From positions 105,712,501 to 105,776,500 of the forward strand of contig CM065814.1 of the NCBI GenBank assembly GCA_033398695.1: a stretch of 64,000 nucleotides of DNA, written 5' to 3'. The position numbers and the translations under genes were made by a program. Positions within the stretch are counted from its first letter, which is position 1; each line of letters begins with the position of its first letter. The stretch is from Orobanche coerulescens (Eukaryota > Streptophyta > Magnoliopsida > Lamiales > Orobanchaceae). The notes beneath the pieces are model-generated. The model saw nothing but the letters and a program-made list of their open reading frames with translations, ran no database searches and had not been told where the DNA came from. This document shows, in pieces, positions 20,811-31,031 of the stretch.

Positions 20811-21481
20811 AAGGAAAATGTGCTTGATCTTGTTCATTCCGATGTTTGTGGTCCTATGAAGACTAGGACGCTCGGTGGTTGCCGATATTTTGTCACATTC
20901 ATCGACGATCACTCTAGGAAGGTGTGGGCTTACACCTTGAAGACCAAAGATCAAGTGTTAGACACTTTCAAACAATTTCATGCCTCGGTGGAAAGAGAGA
21001 TCGGGAAGAAGCTAAAGTGTATCCGGACGGACAATGGTGGAGAGTACACCGGACCCTTGATGAATATTGCCGAGAGCAAGGGATCCGACATCAAAAGACG
21101 CCCCCGAAGACTCTGCAACTCAATGGTTTGGCGGAGAGAATGAATCGGACTTTGGTCGAGAGAGCTCGTTGTTTGCTCTCACGTGCCGGATTGCCAAAGT
21201 CGTTTGGGGGAGAAGCTTTGAACACGGCGGTTCATGTTATTAATTTGACGCCTTGTGTTCCTTTGGAATTTGATGTGCCGGATAAGGTGTGGAGCGGTAA
21301 AGAAATTTCGTACCGCCACTTGAAGGTCTTCGGATGTAAAGCTTTTGTTCACATTCCGAATGATGAGAGATCAAAGCTTGATTCCAAGACAAAGCCGTGT
21401 ATATTTATTGGATACGGTCTTGATGAGTTCGGGTATAGATTATATGACCCGGTGACAAAGAAGCGAGAGACGTTTTCGTAG
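20811..21481 (+). pseudogene. Copia 1 integrase (frameshifted)
   Basis: The first frame reads LDLVHSDVCGPM and FVTFIDDHSRKVWAYTLK, then CIRTDNGGEY (first and second catalytic Asp). Near 21060-21075 the frame changes, and RHQKTPPKTLQLNGLAERMN carries the catalytic Glu. It continues through LSRAGLPKSF, VWSGKEISY and the C-terminal FIGYGLDEFGYRLYDP. The integrase zinc finger, protease and gag are absent: similarity begins abruptly after LTR-H sequence. It belongs with the downstream RT at 21790. Confidence 0.85.
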
Positions 21482-21492
21482 AAGATCAAACA

Positions 21493-23025
21493 ATGAAAGA
21501 TGTTGAGAATGGAGAGTCGGCTCCGCAACACGACTATGATCTTATTGATTTGGAACCCGTTCCTCCACAAAATGTTGAGACACCCGTTGGAGATGACGTC
21601 CAAAATAATGAACAACATGATGACGGTGAGAACGATGAATTGAGGCAAGATGACACCGATGGAGCTCATCCCGAGCTACCTGTGACGAACATGCCATCTT
21701 TTGTTCCACACAGGCGGTCGACAAGGGACCGTCATCCCTCCACCCGTTATTCGGCCGATGAGTATGTCTTACTCACCGATGAGGGAGAGCCCGAATATTT
21801 TGCGGAGGCCATGTAGGATGAAAAGAAGAAGGAATGGATGGATGCCATGCAAGACGAGATGAGTTCCTTGCATGAGAATAACAATTACGAGTTGGTGAAG
21901 TTGCCGAAAGGCAAGAGGGCTTTGAGAAACAAATGAGTGTATCGGGTGAAGTCGGAGGACCATACCTCGTTGCCCCGATACAAAGATAGACTCGTGGTGA
22001 AAGGATTTAGTCAAAAGAAGGGCATTGATTTTGACGAGATTTTTTCTCCGGTTGTGAAGATAAGATCGATTCGATTGGTCCTTGGTATTGCGGCTAGCCT
22101 TGATCTTGAGATTGAGCAAATGGATGTCAAGACGGCTTTTCTTCACGGAGACCTTGACAAAGAAATTTATATGAAGCGACCGGAAGGGTTTGAGGTTGAA
22201 GGAGAAGAGGATTATGTGTGTAAACTTCGGAAGAGTTTATACGGGTTGAAACAAGCACCAAGGCAATGGTACAAGAAGTTTGAGTCGGTTATGGGGGAGC
22301 AAGGCTACCGGAAGACGACTCTCGACCATTGCGTATTTTTCAAGAAATTCGGAGATGATGACTTTATCATCTTATTGCTCTATGTGGACGACATGTTGAT
22401 CGTTGGCAAGAATGCCGAGAGGATTGCCGACTTGAAGAAATAATTGAGTAAGTCCTTTGCCATGAAGGACTTGGGGGCAGCTAAACAAATTCTTGGAATA
22501 AGAATCACTCGGGATAGAGCAGCCTGGAAATTGCACATGTCGCAAGAGCAATATATCGAGAAGGTGCTTAAACGTTTCAACATGGATAAAGCTAAAGTTG
22601 TTAGTTCGCCTCTTACTAACAATTTTAAATTGACGAGCCAAGATTGCCCTAAGACGAAGGAGGAGATTGAGGATATGGATAAAATTCCATATGCCTCAGC
22701 GGTCGGGAGTTTGATGTACGCTATGGTATGTACTAGGCCCGACATTACTCATGCTGTGGCAGTGGTGAGCCGGTTTCTATCGAATCCGGGAAAGAAGCAT
22801 TGGGAAGCCGTAAAATGGATATTTAGATATTTGCGGGGTACTTTCAAATTGGGAATTACGTTTGGAAACGGGAAAGCAATGCTTGTTGGATATTCCGATT
22901 CGGATATGGCCGGTAATGAAGATAACCGAAAATCCACTTCCGGTTATTTGATGACGTTCGCAGGGGGAGCCGTGTCATGGCAATCAAGATTGCAAAAATG
23001 CGTTGCCTTGTCTACAATGGAGGCC
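21493..23025 (+). pseudogene. Copia 1 reverse transcriptase and RNase H (three premature stops)
   Basis: After an acidic linker (21493-21790), RT motifs follow in order: DEKKKEWMDAMQDEM, FSQKKGIDFDEIFSPV, QMDVKTAFLHGDLD, SLYGLKQAPRQWYKKFE and the catalytic YVDDM (22381-22395). RNase H has YSDSDMAG and RKSTSGYLMTFAGGAVSW and ends abruptly at ALSTMEA (23025). Stops lie at 21814 (TAG), 21934 (TGA where Trp is expected) and 22441 (TAA where Gln is expected). Each is explained by a C-to-T change on one strand. The frame is otherwise intact, so this copy decayed mainly by transitions. Confidence 0.88.
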
Positions 23026-23029
23026 GTCC

Positions 23030-23560
23030 ATGAAGGATGACGAAACCATCAAAAACATGTTGGATCGCTTCTCAGCAATAACCAATGGTCTTGTGTCATT
23101 TGGGAAGCCTATATCAAGCAGGGACAAGGTGAAGAAGATCCTATGGTCTCTTCCACGTGAATGTGATGCCACGGTGATGGCAATCATGGAATCGAAGGAC
23201 CTAAACAAACTTGAGTTCAGTGCCCTCATAGGATCCCTTATAAATTATGAGATTGTGCTAAAATATAGACACTCCAAATCTAAGTCCTATGAGAACGCTG
23301 TCGCACTCAAAGCCGATATCGACGATGATGAACTTCTGGAAAATGAGGATGATGAAGAAATTTGTCTCTACATAAAAAATGTGAGAATATATAAGAATCT
23401 AATTCAAAAAAGGTGAAGTGCTCTTAGTCAAGATTTCATTACCGGCCAAAGAAAAAATCATTATGTTCCTACGAAAAAATTTGACAATAATTGTCGTAGG
23501 TATGGTCAATCTGGGAACTATGCCAAGGACTGTCGTGTAACAAAAGTCAAAATGAACGGT
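23030..23560 (+). pseudogene. Copia 2 gag (UBN2-type) with degenerate zinc knuckle
   Basis: Opens with KDDETIKNMLDRFSAITNGL, then KILWSLPRECDATVMAIME and LNKLEFSALIGSL, the usual order of UBN2-type copia gag. A zinc knuckle follows at 23492-23536. It reads CRRYGQSGNYAKDC, where the family pattern is C-x2-C-x4-H-x4-C: the second Cys is Tyr (TGT to TAT) and the His is Asn. It could not bind zinc. Confidence 0.8.
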
Positions 23561-23564
23561 ACAA

Positions 23565-24440
23565 AAAGAAGGATGTTCTAATTGCCTCTTGGAGCGATGA
23601 CGAGGACGAAATCAAAGATATCAAGGAATCTAGTCTCACTCTTATGGCTCTTGAATCTAAAGAATCTATCAATGAGGTTGGTTCTATTAACGATGATGTT
23701 CTTTTAGATTTTTGTGAATATAATAAGGATGATGAACTTATAAACGCCTTTGAATCATTCTACAACGAATACGATGAGATGGTTAAAATAAACATATCTT
23801 TGAAAAGGAAAATAAAATCTCTCAAGGTAGAAAATTTAAATCTATGAAATAAAGGCAAAAATATTGAGTTAGATCACACCTCTTGCATTAATAATGAAAA
23901 TAATTTGAAATTTGAGTTGTTAAAAACTCAAAAAGAATTAAAATATATAATGAATAAATTCACTCTCAATAATGAGAAATTTGAGAAACTTTTATCCATT
24001 CAAAAATCTCCTTCGTTAAAACACAGTCTTGGTTTCGATCCATTTAAAAGAGAACAATCTCTTATAAATCCTGACAAAATTAAGGAAACCAGGAATCAGA
24101 ATCATGTACGAGAATTCAATGAAAAAGGTAACAATAAAGTCCATTCAAAAATGAGGACAAAAAAAATTCGCCAAATTTTGGTTCCTAAAGGGACGATAGT
24201 TCCGAATGCCATTAGCGTTATTAACTTTGGAGGATCTAAAAGGACTTGGGTACCAGAACAACCAAAACAAACTATTCATGCAGGTACCTTGCTCCAAGAA
24301 GAACAAATGGTACATCGACAATGGTTGCTCAAGACACATGTGTGGCACCAAAGAGTTGTTCGAAGATTTTGAATATCCAGAACAAGGATACGTGACCTTT
24401 GGCGATAACAAAAAGGGGAAGATTATGGACACCGGTAAAG
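23565..24440 (+). pseudogene. Copia 2 gag coiled-coil region and protease
   Basis: A charged, probably coiled-coil part (SLKRKIKSLKVENL, ELLKTQKELKYIMNKF) has an in-frame stop near 23847. The protease is seen as KNKWYIDNGCSRHMCG at 24302-24346; the catalytic D-S-G is D-N-G (AGT to AAT). The frame changes between the linker and the protease near 24290. Confidence 0.75.
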
Positions 24441-25610
24441 TTGATAAGGAACCTTCTCCCTCTATTAATAAAGTTTTATTTGTTGAAGGGTTACATCATA
24501 ATTTACCGAGTGTATCTCAACTATGCAATGAAGGTTTTAAAATTCTTTTTGAAACACACGGTACCGCCTTTAAAAATAACAAAGTTGCTTTTATTGGTTT
24601 AAGAAGTGGAAATATTTATATTGTTGATCTCAGTGATGAAAACACTTTCAACGAAAAATGTCTTATGACCTTAGATGAAAATGTATTTTTATGGCATCGA
24701 AAATTAGGACATACATCCTTACCCAACATTTCAAAACTCTCTAAATATGATCTAGTTCGCGGTCTGCCATAATTGAAATTTGATCGAAAACACTTGTGTG
24801 AATCATGTATTAAAGGAAAACACACAAGAGAATCATTTAAACCAAAATTTGTAATTTCTACTTGCCGTATTCTTGAACTTGTTCATATGGATTTAATTGG
24901 ACCATCGAGATATGCTAGCTTGAATGGCAAATTATATACTTTAGTTATTGTTGATGACTTCTCTCGTTTCACTTGGGTAAATTTCTCACTCACAAGGATG
25001 ATACTTTTATGAATTCTCTAAATGGTGTCGTTTATTTCAAAATGAGAATTCTATTATTTCTATTCGGACTGATCATGAAGGAGAATTTGATCTCTCTCCG
25101 TTTGAAATAATATGTGACAAATATGGAATTAACCATAACTTTTCGGCTCCAAGAGCCCCTCAACAAAATGGAGTTATTGAAATAAGAAATCGAACCCTGT
25201 AGGAAATGTCTAGAACAATGCTAAATGAATATTCTCTTCCTCAATTTTTTTGGGCTGAAGCAATAAACACGGCATGTTATACAATAAACCGTGTTCATAT
25301 CTGAAGATCCCAACTTAAAACTCCATATGAAATCTGGAAAGGTATAAAGCCTAATATTTCATACTTTCACCCTTCCGGTTGCAAAGTTTTTATGTGAAAT
25401 AACGGAAATGACAATCTGGAAAAATTTGATTCAAAATCCGACACCGGTATCTTCTTGGGATACTCATTAAATGGCTAGGTATTTCGTGTGTACGATCTCA
25501 GAACAAATAACGTTGAAGAATCTATTCACATAAAATTTGATGAGTCAATCTTACAACCGAGAAAGGTAGACCTTATTGATGATGCAGGTACACTCCCGGA
25601 AGTTCAACTA
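24440..25610 (+). pseudogene. Copia 2 integrase (broken)
   Basis: The zinc-finger part has FLWHRKLGHTSLPNISKLSK and HLCESCIKGKH. The core has LVHMDLIGPSRY and VDDFSRFTWV, a frame change near 24985, then RTDHEGEF and the NGV(I)E region. Stops at 25200 (TAG) and 25302 (TGA) sit where Gln and Arg are usual. Further stops follow near 25396 and 25475. The tail FDSKSDTGIFLGYS is recognisable. Confidence 0.8.
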
Positions 25611-25689
25611 TAAAAAAACCAAAGAAACTTCATGAAAACCCGCTTGACAAATTACCAAAAGATTGGAGGCATGTTCGAGATCATCCTAA

Positions 25690-26535
25690 GGACTTGGTGA
25701 TTGGGAATATTGAGGATGAGATTCAAACTCGAAGAAGAACGCTTGAATTTCAGAATAACTTTGCATTCGTGTCCGAAATTGAACCCAAGAACGCCAATGA
25801 AGCACTTGATGATGAAAGATGGGTAATGGAAATGCAGGAAGAGCTTGTGCAATTTGAGCGAAATAAAGTTTGGGAATTGGTTCCAGTTCCTACAGATAAA
25901 TCTATCATCGAAACTAAATGGGTGCATAAAATAAAATGTGATGAAGATGGATATCTAATTAGAAATAAATCGCAGCTAGTTTCCCAAGGATATAGTCAAG
26001 AGGAAGGTATTGACTATGAAGAAAGATTTGCTCCCGTTGCTAGACTTGAAGTCATCCGACTTTTTTTTTGCTTTTGCATCTCATGAAAAGACTAAATTGT
26101 TCCAAATGGATGTCAAAAGTGCGTTTCTCAATGGATTCATTCAAGAAAAAGTCTACGTGAAGCAACCTCCGGGATTTGAAGACTATGAATTCCCGAAATA
26201 TGTGTATAAACTAACAAAGTGCTATATGATTTGAAACAAGCTCCACGAGCATGGTATGATCATTTGAGTAATTTTCTTATTTCACATAATTATAGGAGAG
26301 GTAAAGTTGATAATACTCCCTTTATAATTTTTTTTAACGATGATATGCTGATTTGCCAAATTTATGTGGATGACATCATTATTGGTGCTACTAATATATC
26401 TCTCTATCAAGAATTTCCCAATCTTATGAACGGTGAATTTGATATGAGTATGATGGGCGAATTCACATACTTTCTTGGTCTTCTAATTAAGCAAGGAAAT
26501 GATGGAATTTTTATTCATAAAAAAAATACACAAAA
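25690..26535 (+). pseudogene. Copia 2 reverse transcriptase (frameshifted)
   Basis: Motifs in order: [53 protein letters not shown], a frame change at a run of T residues (26060), FQMDVKSAFLNGFIQEKVYV, a second change near 26220, DLKQAPRAWYDHLSNF, and the catalytic YVDDI (26362-26376), then MMGEFTYFLGL. Both frame changes are single-base events. Confidence 0.85.
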
Positions 26536-27309
26536 GACTTGCTTAAGAAATTTAATATGGAGAATTGCAAAGCTATATATACTCCAATGGCATCTTCACT
26601 AAAGCTTGACAAAGACGAGCATGGAAAATCCGTGGATCAAAAATTCTGTCAAGGTATGATTGGTTCGTTTCTTTATCTAACCGCTTCTAGACCGAATATA
26701 TTCTTTGCTACTTGCGTATGTGCTAGATATCAATCTAATCCAAATGAATCACATTTAATTGCGTGTAAATGAATTTTCCGGTATCTTATTGGAACCATTG
26801 GCTTAGGTTTATGGTATCCTTCTTGCCTTGATTTTAACCTTGTTGCGTATAGCGACACCGATTTGGGTGGATGTAATATAGATAAAAAGAGTACAAGTGG
26901 TACATGTCATTTTCTTGGATCTTGCCTGATTTCTTGGGGGAGTGAGAAACAAACAACTGTAGCAATTTCCACATCCGAAGCCGAATATGTGGCTGTTGGA
27001 GCATGTGCCCAAGTACTATGGATTAAAAATCAACTTTGAGATTATGGCATAAATTTTGAAAACACCCCAATTTTATGTGATAATACTAGCGCCATAAATC
27101 TCAGCAAAAATCCTGTCTTGCATAGTAGAACCAAACATATTGATATAAAATATCATTTTTTGTGCGATCATGTTCAAAAGAAAGATATTAGTTTAATTTT
27201 TGTCGGCACCAAAGATCAGTTAGATGATATTTTTACCAATCCTTTACCCTTAGGATCTTTTAATTCCATCAGATTACAACTTGGTATGGGTCATCTCGAC
27301 AATTTTTAG
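26535..27309 (+). pseudogene. Copia 2 RNase H and pol C-terminus (stops at CGA positions)
   Basis: LLKKFNMENCK-like start, GMIGSFLYLTASRPN, then YSDTDLGGCNIDKKSTSGTC and ISTSEAEYVAVGACAQVLW, ending SRTKHIDIKYHFLCDHV and KDQLDDIFTNPLP. TGA codons at 26770 and 27037 replace Arg (CGA) of the family, as expected from CpG deamination. The natural stop is at 27307. Confidence 0.85.
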
Positions 27310-27482
27310 AAATTTATTTCATAACGTAGCTCATAAATTAAAACGGAGCATGAACCGTTAGCGCACGCTACATTCCATAGGTCGCACACGCTATCGAATT
27401 TTTTTCCTTACCTGAAAATCTTCATTAAATCTACTGCCTTTAGAACCTATTCTCCAATAGTGCACGCTAGGACATATACTAG
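27310..27482. other. Post-pol sequence with three TAGCG..CGCTA-type words
   Basis: Between the copia 2 stop and an LTR start at 27483. It contains CCGTTAGCGCACGCTA, CGCACACGCTATCG and GTGCACGCTAG, the same word family as the LTR-A, B and C arrays. It is probably a remnant of another LTR rather than part of copia 2. No polypurine tract is obvious. Confidence 0.4.
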
Positions 27483-27751
27483 TGTAATACACGGATTTCT
27501 AGTATAAATTTTTCGCGTTATTTTATCTGAGATATACTGCATAGCTTAGTGTCTATATAGTATGGATAAAATAAATTGAAGTCTGAGACATCTGTATTTG
27601 TATAATTGTCGTACTTGGTCGACAATTGTATTTGAGGATATCATGTATCAGAGGTATCGTATGAGAATATTTTGGGATGAGTATGTATATTCAGTATGTC
27701 GTGTAAATTTATTCGGTATGTCGAGACGACAGGCAGCAACGGTTGTAAATG
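27483..27751 (+). repeat. LTR fragment, plus orientation, homologous to LTR-G
   Basis: Starts TGTAATACACGG. From about 27540 to 27735 it matches the inverted right part of LTR-G (13830-14000): shared words include TATGGATAAAATAAA, TAATTGTCGTACTTG and GAGACGAC. It is cut at 27752 by the end of CACTA element 1. Confidence 0.6.
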
Positions 27752-28770
27752 CACTACACCATATATGGGTTTCAGCAACACCTGAAAAACTGTGTTCAAA
27801 AGTCCAAAAAGTGTTGCTGAAGGTAGAAAAACAAGCTATGGCTACACTTTGACCAAATTCGAAAGTGTTACAAAAACGGCCGCAACCATAGGGGTCTAAG
27901 GTAACACTTTTCGTTTTTTTGGTAACATGTTAAAAAAGTGTAGCAATAGACCCCTATGACAACACTTTTATTGTCTGTGGCTACACTAGATTTTGTGTTG
28001 CTGTAGACTTAAGGCCACACTTTTATATATTTAGTGGCACAAAGATTTGTGTAGCCGTAGACCTATGCCAACACTCATGAGGTCTAATGTAACATTAAAT
28101 TGTGAAACACTTTGACATCTTTACCAACAACTTTAACACTATGGCTATACTTATATATGAACAGTTCTAACTTTTGCCAACACACTTTTAATCTTTGCCA
28201 ACACAATTTTTATATTTTGCCAACAGAAAGAATTATAAATTATAGTGTATGGCTACATTTTTGCAGGTTTTTACCAATATTTTTCATGCTAAAAAGCAAA
28301 ATGTTATATTGGAAAATAAATATTACCATAAAACAGTCAATACTATTAAAACAATGTCAACCATAACAACATCCAAAATACATGACTGCTAATATTCAAT
28401 CCATAATAGCTAAGAACAAGTTACGATCACAATCCACAAATATAACAAAACTACTTGAGTCACTTAGCTAGCATAATAAAAATGATGAGATCAGTCAAGG
28501 AGTGACATTGTCACCGCCATAGGACTCCTCGACTGATTTTTGAGAGTCATCAATATTTAAGTTCAAATATGGATTCTTCTTGGCCAACATTTTCATCATT
28601 TCTCGAACTTTTTGGTCAAGTTTTTCATCCATATCTTGTTGCAGTTGAGCCCTGATCTTAGCAGTTAGGTCCGCCACGTACTGATCAGCAACTTGAACGG
28701 ATGGTGATGCTGAAGACTTCGATTTTGGTTCCTTTTTTTGAATAAGTCTCCCAATTAGATAAAATGGTCG
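27752..28770 (-). mobile_element. CACTA element 1, left part (3' end)
   Basis: Begins with the terminus CACTACACCATATATGGG and carries many copies of GTGTAGCCATAG- and TGGCTACACTTT-like subterminal words to about 28270. The end of a transposase gene follows on the minus strand (28495-28765). It is interrupted at 28770 by LTR-F and resumes at 46758. Bases 28766-28770 (GGTCG) are the left target duplication of LTR-F. Confidence 0.75.
28495..28765 (-). pseudogene. CACTA 1 transposase gene, C-terminal exon part
   Basis: Reads in from RPFYLIGRLIQKKEPKSK, through VADQYVADLTAKIRAQLQ, to MMKMLAKKNPYLNLNID and a C-terminus ending GGDNVTP at a TGA. This is the usual end of the plant transposase (Ptta/En/Spm) family, with a heptad-like helix and a K-K-N-P-x-L-x-(L/V)-(N/D)-I motif. 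The codons are continuous with 46763-46837 once LTR-F is removed: the triplets CAC-CGA-CCA span the insertion site. Protein of this family binds CACTA subterminal repeats or acts in transposition. Confidence 0.75.
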
Positions 28771-29120
28771 TGTAATACCCGGTTGTAATTAATTCATTAT
28801 CATTCAGTAATTATCAGTCAGTAATGGTCACTCAGTAATTTTCACTCATTAATAATCACTCATCATTCATGATTCATTCATTTGTATTCATCGTTGGCAT
28901 TTTGTAACCGTGTATCAGTTACCGATCGTCATTCATCTCCGATTGAGAATCAAGACGAGAGTATTATCATTATCATCGTGATTGGTAGTCTTGTGTTGGA
29001 AGTATCATCTTTGGCATGTATTGGACTTGTTTACTTTCACATACGTATGGTATGTCGGATCATTCATCAATCATAGCGAGAAAGCGGAGTTGTCGGATTT
29101 TTGCCACTTCCGCCAGCGAG

Positions 29121-29533
29121 TTACGGCCGTAACTAGTCAGGCATTACGGCCGTAACATGCATTCGTTGGCTCAAGGTTGTTTTAGACGAAGGTGAGTTAC
29201 GGCCGTAAGGATTGTCGGATACGGCCGTAACATGCGTTCGTTGTTTTCAGGACAGTTCGGATGAATAGGACTTACGGCCGTAAGGGTTGCGGCATACGGC
29301 CGTAAGATGAGGCTGGTACGGCAGTAAGGCTTGGCCGGTTATGGCCGTACGTTTCGAGCAGGGTGCCCGGTCAGTTTCGACGAAGGTGTCATACGCCCTT
29401 AAGTCTTGCTGAGTACGGCCGTAACATTCTAGTTACGCACGTAAGGCATGTGCGGTACGGACGTATGACTGTCGGCAGGTGTTCTGGACGAGGGCGAGTT
29501 ACGCCTGTATGAGGTGGCTGGTTACGGCCGTAA
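29121..29533. repeat. Array of TTACGGCCGTAA palindromes in LTR-F
   Basis: About 15 exact or near copies of the 12-bp palindrome TTACGGCCGTAA with unrelated 10-40-bp spacers. The last copy (29522-29533) ends 10 bp before the TATA box TATTTAAA. The placement is the same as in LTR-A, B, C, D, G and H, with a different word. Confidence 0.92.
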
Positions 29534-29543
29534 GGCATGGCAG

Positions 29544-29551
29544 TATTTAAA
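29544..29551 (+). promoter_or_regulatory. TATA box of LTR-F
   Basis: TATTTAAA on the plus strand, followed by a C/T-rich leader (TTCTATCATTTCTTCACC). The palindrome array ends just upstream. Confidence 0.6.
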
Positions 29552-31031
29552 GGACTTGGACGGGACTTTGAGCTCATTTCTATCATTTCTTCACCTTGTT
29601 CCGAGAGAGAGAGCTTGAGGGAGAGATTTTTCATCATCAATCACTTGGGTGTTCGGTTTTCATCATCTTCATTCGTTTGTGAAGCTTGGATAGCCGATTT
29701 AACATGATTTCTCCAGATCAAAGTATTTGGATCTTCAAAGGTAATATTCTTCAACATCTTGGATTTCAATTTTGTGTTGAGATATGATGTTTTGGACGTT
29801 ATAATCATGTTGTATGAAGAGATATACGTATGATATTGAGTGCGTATGAATATTTATTGGATTATTGAAGGGTTATTCAAGAACACTTAGAATATTGAGT
29901 TGGATTTGGGGGTTTTCGATTAGTTGTTGTTGTAATCACGAATTTGGATATTCATATTGGATTATTGATTATATTGAAGATGTTTTGTTGGGTTGGAACA
30001 CTCCTTGGGGATTTGATATTGGTATAGTTAAGTATTGGTTGTAAACAATCGAAGATTGGTTACAACGTGTTTGATATAATGCTCTAATGAACTTGGTTTA
30101 GTCGTATCGACGTTTTGAGTTAGTTATAATCGTGTTTGATTCGTATGTTGAACGGATTGTTGGTAATTGTGTTATTCAAGGTTGTTCGAGCGACCGACAT
30201 CTCATTTAGGACGTTTGTTCGTGGAAGGACATTTTTTACCGGTGTTGTGTAAGTTAATTCTTACTTGGTTAAAAGGATATTCATTCCTTTTGTTGTTGTT
30301 CATTCATAACCATAACTCATTCATAATGTATTAACCATATTGAGACTTGTAATTGTCGAATAATCACTTCATTCACGAGGAACGACGGTTCCAATCATTT
30401 CAAAGAGCTATCAATCATTTCACTATTATTTCATCTCGGTGAGTCATTCTTGACCCTTGTCGGGTTGTTATTCATTAATAATCATCATGGTCACTTTTGA
30501 TCGTGTGACCTTCTGGGTTCATATTGCGTGGCTGGGTGCGGATGTGTGGAATTTTTAGTCGGGCACACGATAGTCATGTGTTGGGTTCACCGATACATTG
30601 GACTGTGCACACGGTAACGCTTACCTCCATGAGACTAATTAGGCACAAGGACGGGTGTGTCCGGGCACTCGTCTTGTGCACTTGCACAGAACATTACGGG
30701 CGTACTATGATGCTCCTCTTCAGCTTAAATTCATAACTAAAGGATATTTCATGATTGTGTTTATTCAACTCTTGAGGATTGTTGTTTTGTGTAACTGACC
30801 CCGTTGGGGGATATTGTTTTCAGGTCATGGCAAGGCAAAAGTACGGGAAGAGAACGTTGACGGCGAGGAGTCCCAGTGATACTAGTAGGGGGCCCTAATC
30901 CTTTCAGTCATTCATGCTGTCGTCATTTATTTTCCGCTGCAGATTTCCATTTGGATACTCCGTTTCATTCAGTGTTGTATATTTTATCTTCATATAAAAT
31001 ATACATGTATTCTGTATTATCTTGGGTGTGT

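Larger units (their letters stand above)
23027..27309 (+). mobile_element. Copia 2, 5'-truncated element fused to copia 1
   Basis: From about 23027 the sequence changes abruptly from copia 1 RNase H to the middle of a different copia gag, and then runs gag, protease, integrase, RT and RNase H to a natural stop at 27307-27309. No LTR or primer site precedes gag, so the 5' end is lost. The junction has no visible target duplication and looks like a deletion or recombination breakpoint. Confidence 0.75.
28771..31031 (+). repeat. Solo LTR-F, left part
   Basis: Starts TGTAATACCC and resumes after the B/C array at 46608, ending GGGTGTTACA at 46757. This gives about 2.4 kb in total, with no internal region on either side. 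Target duplication GGTCG (28766-28770) versus TGTCG (46758-46762), one mismatch. It has the TTACGGCCGTAA array (29121-29533), a TATA box (29544-29551) and a GAGAGAGAGC-type leader. The part 29600-31020 is similar in inverted orientation to the internal region at 33500-34100. Confidence 0.8.
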
